From Solen grandis (taxonomy: Eukaryota > Mollusca > Bivalvia > Adapedonta > Solenidae), in the NCBI GenBank assembly GCA_021229015.1, contig CM037783.1, forward strand, positions 10,735,324-10,799,323: a stretch of DNA of 64,000 bases. The letters are read 5' to 3'. Numbering within the stretch: position 1 is the stretch's first letter; the number at the start of each line of letters is the position of its first letter. Shown in pieces: positions 62,501-64,000 of the stretch. Both the position numbers and the translations under genes were made by a program. Under the pieces are notes generated by a model. That model searched no databases. It saw only the letters and a program-made list of their open reading frames with translations, and was not told the DNA's origin.

Positions 62501-63202
62501 ACCATTGATGGAAAGGTCTTGCCACAAGGAATTCACATGTGAAATATCAGTGCCCTGCTGATAATGGTTCTGAAATGACAGGCATTTCAAAGTTTTCAAA
62601 AGTTCAGCAAAAATAGGTCAAAGGTCAAGAGGTGAAAAATTTGCATATGTCTGGATAAGCCTTGTCAAGATGAAAATGCATACCAAAAATGAAAGTTGTG
62701 TATTGAATAGTAGAGAAGTTATAGCCAACATTAAGATTCCGGACAACAACTAACGATGACGACAAAAACATGGATGCCAGGGTTACGACAATAGCTTGTA
62801 TTTTTTTCTTTGAAAAACAGACAAGCTAAAAATACAAAGATTGCTCATTTCTGTTACCAACTCCTTATTTTCTTATTAAGATTTTTTTTTGTGACATAAA
62901 AAAATGCTTTTTTTTCTGATTATTTGTCTTAAACAAAAAGATACATCTAACATTTCCATGTTGAAAGATATGTGAAGGACATACTTTTCTGATAATTTTC
63001 CTCGACATGAATACTAAACTATGATTTATAATGTTTCCAGGGTAACAAGGTTCGTGACCTGAAGGCCAGCAAGGCAGAGAAAGGCGTGGTTTCTGCAGCA
63101 GTGGAGGTTCTGCTGGATCTGAAGAGACAGCTGGCTCTGTCACAAGGCCTTGACCCTCAGGCCGAGGTCGGGGGAGGGAAAAAGAAGGGCAAGAAGAAGT
63201 GA
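38548..63202 (+). CDS. MARS1: cytoplasmic methionyl-tRNA synthetase, 21 coding exons, 1013 aa
   Basis: Attaches methionine to tRNA-Met using ATP, in the cytosol, probably within the multi-synthetase complex. Coding exons: 38548-38650, 40272-40444, 41841-41969, 42279-42354, 43057-43274, 43995-44110, 44730-44846, 45395-45598, 45804-45893, 46440-46626, 47102-47272, 47851-48064, 55070-55203, 55804-55883, 56652-56783, 57702-57806, 59145-59328, 59708-59803, 60281-60367, 60855-61118, 63041-63202. All have AG/GT borders and the sum (3042 bases) keeps frame throughout. Domains: GST-like N-terminus (about 1-210), class I core with HLGN (295-298) and KFSKS (608-612), CxxC zinc region (about 395-455), anticodon-binding domain (about 650-810), two WHEP domains (about 858-907 and 946-995), lysine-rich tail. 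Human MARS1 is 900 residues with one WHEP; the excess is the second WHEP and its linker. The ATG lies 8 bases after a splice-acceptor-like TTTTCAG (38539), so a 5'UTR exon upstream is expected but not found. Confidence 0.95.
39037..40186 (+). mobile_element. tandem-core element, AGCTCAACTATTC family, in MARS1 intron 1
   Basis: Begins TTTTT-AGCTCAACTATTC with an AGAATAT arm. It ends GAATAGTCAAGC, a GCTGTC-CTCT-GACAGC hairpin and TCTTGTTT. The core has diverged repeats with AAAGTTTTGCATGCAAG and GGCATGGAATTGATTTGAAACATC. A piggyBac-type MITE is inserted in it (39462-39695). It accounts for most of intron 1. Confidence 0.75.
39462..39695 (-). mobile_element. piggyBac-type MITE, copy B (234 bp)
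   Basis: CCCTTTCCCTCATA and TATGAGGGAAAGGG ends flanked on both sides by intact TTAA (39458-39461 and 39696-39699). It is inverted relative to copy A at 25453 and longer. It contains an internal inverted repeat around the CAGCCTG..CAGGCTG centre (GCAAACAGCATAAAACC and GGTTTTATGCTGTTTGC arms), absent from copy A. Confidence 0.85.
40737..40847 (+). repeat. 39-bp tandem repeat, 2.8 copies, MARS1 intron 2
   Basis: AGCTGTCTAATCAGGGTCTC plus CTCTGTGTGCTCCTATAGG is repeated without change, so the array is young. Confidence 0.9.
40979..41581. repeat. foldback element of about 600 bp in MARS1 intron 2
   Basis: The left arm (CATGGTAAGGAACGGAATC, then TGACATTACTTGATTA, GTATAAATGTATGC, TCATTGTCAAATGACAACC, and TCTACTCCACTGTCAACTTCC) is repeated in reverse complement in the right arm (ending GATTCCGTTCTTTACCATG). 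The two arms of about 250 bases are imperfect inverses around a centre near 41280. No transposase or clear target duplication. Confidence 0.8.
42780..43010 (+). mobile_element. SINE body in MARS1 intron 4
   Basis: Has CACTCAGCATATAAGG, GCCCAGTGTCAGGATAA, CCACATGTCAACAGCATGATAC, TCTCAAGTAGACATAGTC and an ACTCAACAAACAAAAA tail. The tail ends only about 46 bases before the acceptor of exon 5 (43056). A separate tRNA-like head fragment sits at about 42070-42130. Confidence 0.7.
43401..43462. other. short perfect hairpin in MARS1 intron 5
   Basis: TGAGAGCGAAACTAGG-CTAAGTGC, loop TATACAT, then GCACTTAG-CCTAGTTTCGCTCTCA: 24 paired bases with no mismatch, extended by GGG/CCC across one bulged A. The size suits a pre-miRNA-like stem or the tip of a small MITE. 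Neither is proven. Confidence 0.6.
43671..43804 (+). mobile_element. core-less 134-bp member of the tandem-core element group
   Basis: Begins TTTTT-ATGTCACCTGC-TGTAAGCATA-GGTGGCAC (5' hairpin), has a short GTCTGTCTGTC remnant, then CAGCAGGTGACAC, and ends GGAACTCTTGTT. It has both ends of the group but no monomer array. Confidence 0.55.
46005..46265 (+). mobile_element. SINE in MARS1 intron 9
   Basis: tRNA-like head (CCACGTGGTTAGAATATCC, then GGTTGTGGATTCATGTCC) plus the shared body (ACTCAGTATATAAGGG, TGTTATGATAATGACC, TAGATATAGTCTCCAAATGACT) and a TTTAATCAAACTAAAC tail. Confidence 0.7.
48300..48470 (+). repeat. solitary 165-bp monomer related to the 36366 element
   Basis: AAAATCTTCTTGTCAGAAACC, AAGGCCTGGAGTTTAGG, TATTTAGTGTGTAACATGG, GGGGTCATTTGATTTTACAC and ATAGGAAAG follow the order of the 165-bp monomer at 36647-38126. 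The 48477 element begins right after it, so that element inserted into an older copy. Confidence 0.6.
49455..49795 (+). repeat. two 168-bp monomers in the LINE 5'UTR
   Basis: TTTAAAGATGAGAACGTTG recurs 168 bases apart, and the copies (with GTAATAATTGTCTGACG and GATACATGCGTACATGTGA) differ by only a few bases. Tandem 5' monomers carry the promoter in some other LINEs; that role is inferred here. Confidence 0.8.
50238..50861 (+). CDS. LINE apurinic endonuclease part (frame before the shift)
   Basis: Starts [20 protein letters not shown], the typical opening of an L1/Tx1-type endonuclease. LQETHL (catalytic Glu), INVYGPNN and GGDFNTVLN follow, then SRLDFF, after which the frame ends at a stop. 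The last catalytic motif, SDH, lies in the next frame downstream, so this frame alone lacks a complete nuclease. Length 207 residues. It is retrotransposon protein and not a host gene. Confidence 0.85.
   Translation: METSIISLNVRGLGNTKKRLQVFQWLKEKSYMICLLQETHLSEINNDKWKHEWKGQAYFSGTKGNSEGVAILINPNYSLNVKSIKNIINGRLLSVQLEINDSVFNIINVYGPNNDDVNFFETLEQHLYHLSDENVIVGGDFNTVLNTTIDKKNGRTDTHTKCRKKIQSIINVNNLVDIWRIHNAKKQQFTWHSNNHIPIFSRLDFFY
50857..53967 (+). CDS. LINE endonuclease end, reverse transcriptase and C-terminal zinc knuckle
   Basis: An open frame of about 1040 codons in the next phase (the open stretch begins near 50785). It begins with the endonuclease tail GYRSDHSFV. Reverse transcriptase motifs follow: [67 protein letters not shown] and [10 protein letters not shown] (about 52302-52330, with the two catalytic Asp). 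A CxxC..H..C knuckle ([12 protein letters not shown], about 53605-53660) lies near the C-terminus. This is one polyprotein with the preceding frame in intact elements; the two are split by a single surplus T in an eight-T run. Otherwise undamaged. The product copies LINE RNA into DNA at a nicked target. Confidence 0.9.
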   Translation: MKDNLTNIVKHCSIIPGYRSDHSFVTLIIDFNKTTRGKGYFKVNNSLILNEDYQLLIKNSIIETVNINNNANPNTKWELIKGSIRNETIKFASIKKKNDSRREKELINEINIMEQVCQSNETNKKEALDNKKQLLDNLYDIKINGILIRSKAIHVESNEKNNSYFANLEKRHAEKKIVKTLQVGNIVITDQNDILKEEVNFFKGIYQNKNIKSSNFDFFNVPINKLNVEQKESCEGHLLELECFGALKDMNNTKSPGSDGLTVEFYKFFWNDLKKYLIESFNYSLINGHLTDLQKQGIISLIPKQNKDTTLLSNWRPISLLNVDYKIATKSIANRVKNVISTIVSSSQTGFIKGRYIGENVRLIFEILEYIEKKNMPGLLFFSDFEKAFDTLNHDFMFQVLKHFNFGNTLIRWVKLFYNDINSIVINNGHLSESFRIENGVRQGCPLSSHLFVLAIELLSNYIEHDKYIKGININGKEIKQSLFADDATFFNDGSKQSFENLIKVITNFGYVSGLNLNTSKSTILRAGSLKHTEVTYCKSKHFIWTSHSAKTLGIQFYNNTYQNIISNLEPKLNDFKTCLKQWQHRKLTLMGKVTVIKTFALPKLVYPFTVLPNPPEDIVRDIIKTMFNFFWDSKPEKIRREQLYSNYSDGGLNLTDVEMFLNSIKSSWVKRILNKENNGSWKCFYDNIISYYGGDLLFDSNLNPSDIKKICKNNAFLEDVLKSWNKIKTSYSIKNKKDNHIIWNNSKIRVDGKTIFWKKWFEKGIKYIDHLFDFRSNKYYTFIELQFLYDINNADFLKYHKLIRNIPPNLVNIINERFLTEIREKSFTDKIIETKKPNKLLYMYQIINKENKTISSSKKWHAVLMKKELNWKKIYTVTKSVTTDTSLKSFQYKFIMRLIPTNTYLYKCKISNSELCDFCNMYPEDMEHFFWKCSFTQHIWNCLSKFLSAKQIHIFFNYELISFGILEKTNNSEAINYLILLMKVFIFRMKYKKRIPSFVCYLSYIESRLMIEKEIALHNDQLHSFHTKYDILLKY
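55555..55675 (+). repeat. diverged 8688-type interspersed repeat in MARS1 intron 13
   Basis: TTCAGTCACATAGCCACATC, a GGAGGAAGAGCCC stretch and GGGTTCCTCACATGAAAAATCC follow the order of the copy at 8688-8895. Confidence 0.45.
57533..57600 (+). repeat. 8688-type interspersed repeat fragment in MARS1 intron 15
   Basis: TTGACTATTTGAATTTACTG, TCGCTTTGACAGTATTTCAG and TCATATAGCGACGTC match the copy at 8688 closely. Confidence 0.6.
57940..58060 (+). repeat. dispersed repeat related to 9985-10290
   Basis: CTGCTATAACTTCTATGTCC, TTCATTGGATTACTTCAATA and TGCAGTTGACC with TTTGATGAAAAAGT repeat the series seen near 10 kb. Confidence 0.55.
58085..58789 (-). mobile_element. tandem-core element, AGCTCAC family, inverted, in MARS1 intron 16
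   Basis: On the minus strand it begins TTTTTT-AGCTCACATGAGC, has a decayed GTCC tract (CCATCGTCCAACC), then diverged copies of the 161-bp core seen at 33957 (TTGCACTCTAGCATC, GGAGTTATGCCCC and AAATCTCTTGGTC-like parts). The 3' end is not recognisable, so the low-coordinate border is approximate. Confidence 0.65.
58840..59060 (+). mobile_element. diverged SINE in MARS1 intron 16
   Basis: An A-box-like AAGTGGTTAGTGTG is followed by GGGCTGATGGCTAGATATCAGG, ATGATGTGACTGGGTG and ATGACTGATATACCATTG, matching the SINE body in order but shortened. Confidence 0.45.
60281..63202 (+). other. MARS1: MARS1 exons 19-21: tandem WHEP domains
   Basis: WHEP1 runs from [13 protein letters not shown] (exon 19) into [15 protein letters not shown] and LLDLKKQL (exon 20). 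After a Lys/Pro/Gln-rich linker, WHEP2 runs from [13 protein letters not shown] (end of exon 20) into [15 protein letters not shown] and LLDLKRQL (exon 21). Both are cut by a phase-0 intron at the same residue (Gln before GNKVR), which points to duplication of an exon unit. WHEP domains are RNA-binding helical hairpins that raise tRNA affinity in several animal synthetases. Confidence 0.9.
61419..62827 (-). mobile_element. tandem-core element, AGCTTGTCTG family, in MARS1 intron 20
   Basis: On the minus strand it begins TTTTT-AGCTTGTCTG with an ATACAAGCTAT arm and ends with a GCACCGCATGCAGTGC hairpin followed by TCTTGT. The core alternates AAAGGTCAAGGTCAA blocks. CATTGATGG..GGTCTTGCC recurs at 61865, 62166 and 62503, giving a compound period of about 300 bases. 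No coding capacity. Confidence 0.7.
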
Positions 63203-64000
63203 ACTATCTCATTATTGAATTAAAAGGATCTAACCCTTTAGAGGGTAGGGAGAAAGAAGAATGGGGAAAAGAAGAAAAAAGGAACTCTCAATGTTAATGG
63301 GAGAAAGAGAAGTAGGGCAAGAAAAAGTGATTATTATGGCAAAAAAGGGAACTAAGAACTAGTAATACATGTATAAAGGAGGGGGGGGGGGGGGAGAATC
63401 AATGAGGGAGGGAAAATGAATGGCAAATTGTTGTTTGGTCCCACTGTAGAAAGGAAAGAAATTGGTTAAGACTCAATTTAACAGGAAAATCAAGACTTTG
63501 AAATGCCAAATAAAAATACTGGTAAATAAAAACAAAGATACAATTTATGTATAGTAAGTTTTCTTTTTAATATAGTTAATTTATTCTATTTTTCCAATAT
63601 AGTTAATTTATTCTATTTTAAAAGTATTGGAAACACATTGTCATTTTTTTGCAAAAGATATATTGTTGCTTTGATAAAGTTTTTTGATGTGTTCATGGTG
63701 ATTTTATATTGTATTTAACTTATTGCAGAATACTTTGATAATCTAAATAAAGAAAACTTAATACAATTTGTTGTTTGTTTTACTTTGCAATCATAAGTTT
63801 GCTTCCCTCACTATTTTTCTTTGAAATATTGGGGCAGTGACGGTATATTTTAAGTGGCTAAATTGCATAAACTAGTATAACACATATTAAAATGGAAGGT
63901 ATTATTATTTCTTCATGATGTAACCCAAGTTTTTTCCATTCATTATGACTCAAGAAATAGAAAATAAGATACAGTATCATGAAGGTTTGATCAGTAGCTT
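63203..64000. other. MARS1 3'UTR and downstream DNA
   Basis: A/G-rich sequence with a G-run at about 63379-63394 precedes AT-rich DNA. TAGTTAATTTATTCTATTTT is duplicated at 63573 and 63601. No gene is seen after the polyadenylation signal. Confidence 0.5.
63746..63751 (+). terminator. MARS1: MARS1 polyadenylation signal
   Basis: AATAAA lies 544 bases after the stop codon and is followed by TTGTTGTTTGTTTTAC, a GT/T-rich downstream element. Earlier AATAAA-like words near 63508 and 63525 are alternatives. Confidence 0.65.

Overview
This is an AT-rich, intron- and repeat-laden animal nuclear DNA window, most likely from a bivalve mollusc. The lineage call is an inference. It rests on vertebrate-like exon-intron genes, several families of tandem-core mobile elements with GTCC microsatellites, tRNA-derived SINEs, and non-LTR retrotransposon remains. 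A run of 100 N at 29706-29805 marks an assembly gap.

Layout. Positions 1-22 kb are gene-poor. They hold a possible first exon of a minus-strand gene near 1.2-1.45 kb beside a cluster of CRE-like sites. They also hold a decayed minus-strand LINE (5.3-7.7 kb), a 44-bp minisatellite (13.3-13.8 kb), a second LINE pseudogene (13.8-15.6 kb), a 1.9-kb satellite-like array with misleading open frames (16.4-18.3 kb), and SINEs. At 22.4-24.7 kb lies a compact intronless gene (365 residues, unrecognised) with a TATA box, an upstream AP-1-like site, an AU-rich 3'UTR motif and a polyadenylation signal. From 25 to 38 kb the DNA is almost entirely repeats: a piggyBac-type MITE, a pogo-type MITE, a CAGGGGCG-ended MITE, and four tandem-core elements with monomers of about 145-165 bp.

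From 38.5 to 63.2 kb runs the main gene, cytoplasmic methionyl-tRNA synthetase (MARS1). I could trace 21 coding exons that splice in frame to 1013 residues: a GST-like N-terminal domain, a class I catalytic core with HLGN and KFSKS motifs and a CxxC zinc knuckle region, an anticodon-binding domain, and two tandem WHEP domains at the C-terminus. Its introns are loaded with insertions. Intron 12 is 7.0 kb and carries a tandem-core element split by a near-full-length LINE (about 4.8 kb) with 168-bp 5' monomers and a one-base frameshift.

The most interesting general signal is that at least six tandem-core families with unrelated interiors share the same ends: a T-run followed by A and a 5' hairpin, and a 3' hairpin followed by CTCTTGTT. 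One 134-bp copy (43671-43804) keeps only the two ends. This looks like one transposition system (Helentron/HINE or 'pearl'-like, by inference) carrying interchangeable cores of near-nucleosome length.
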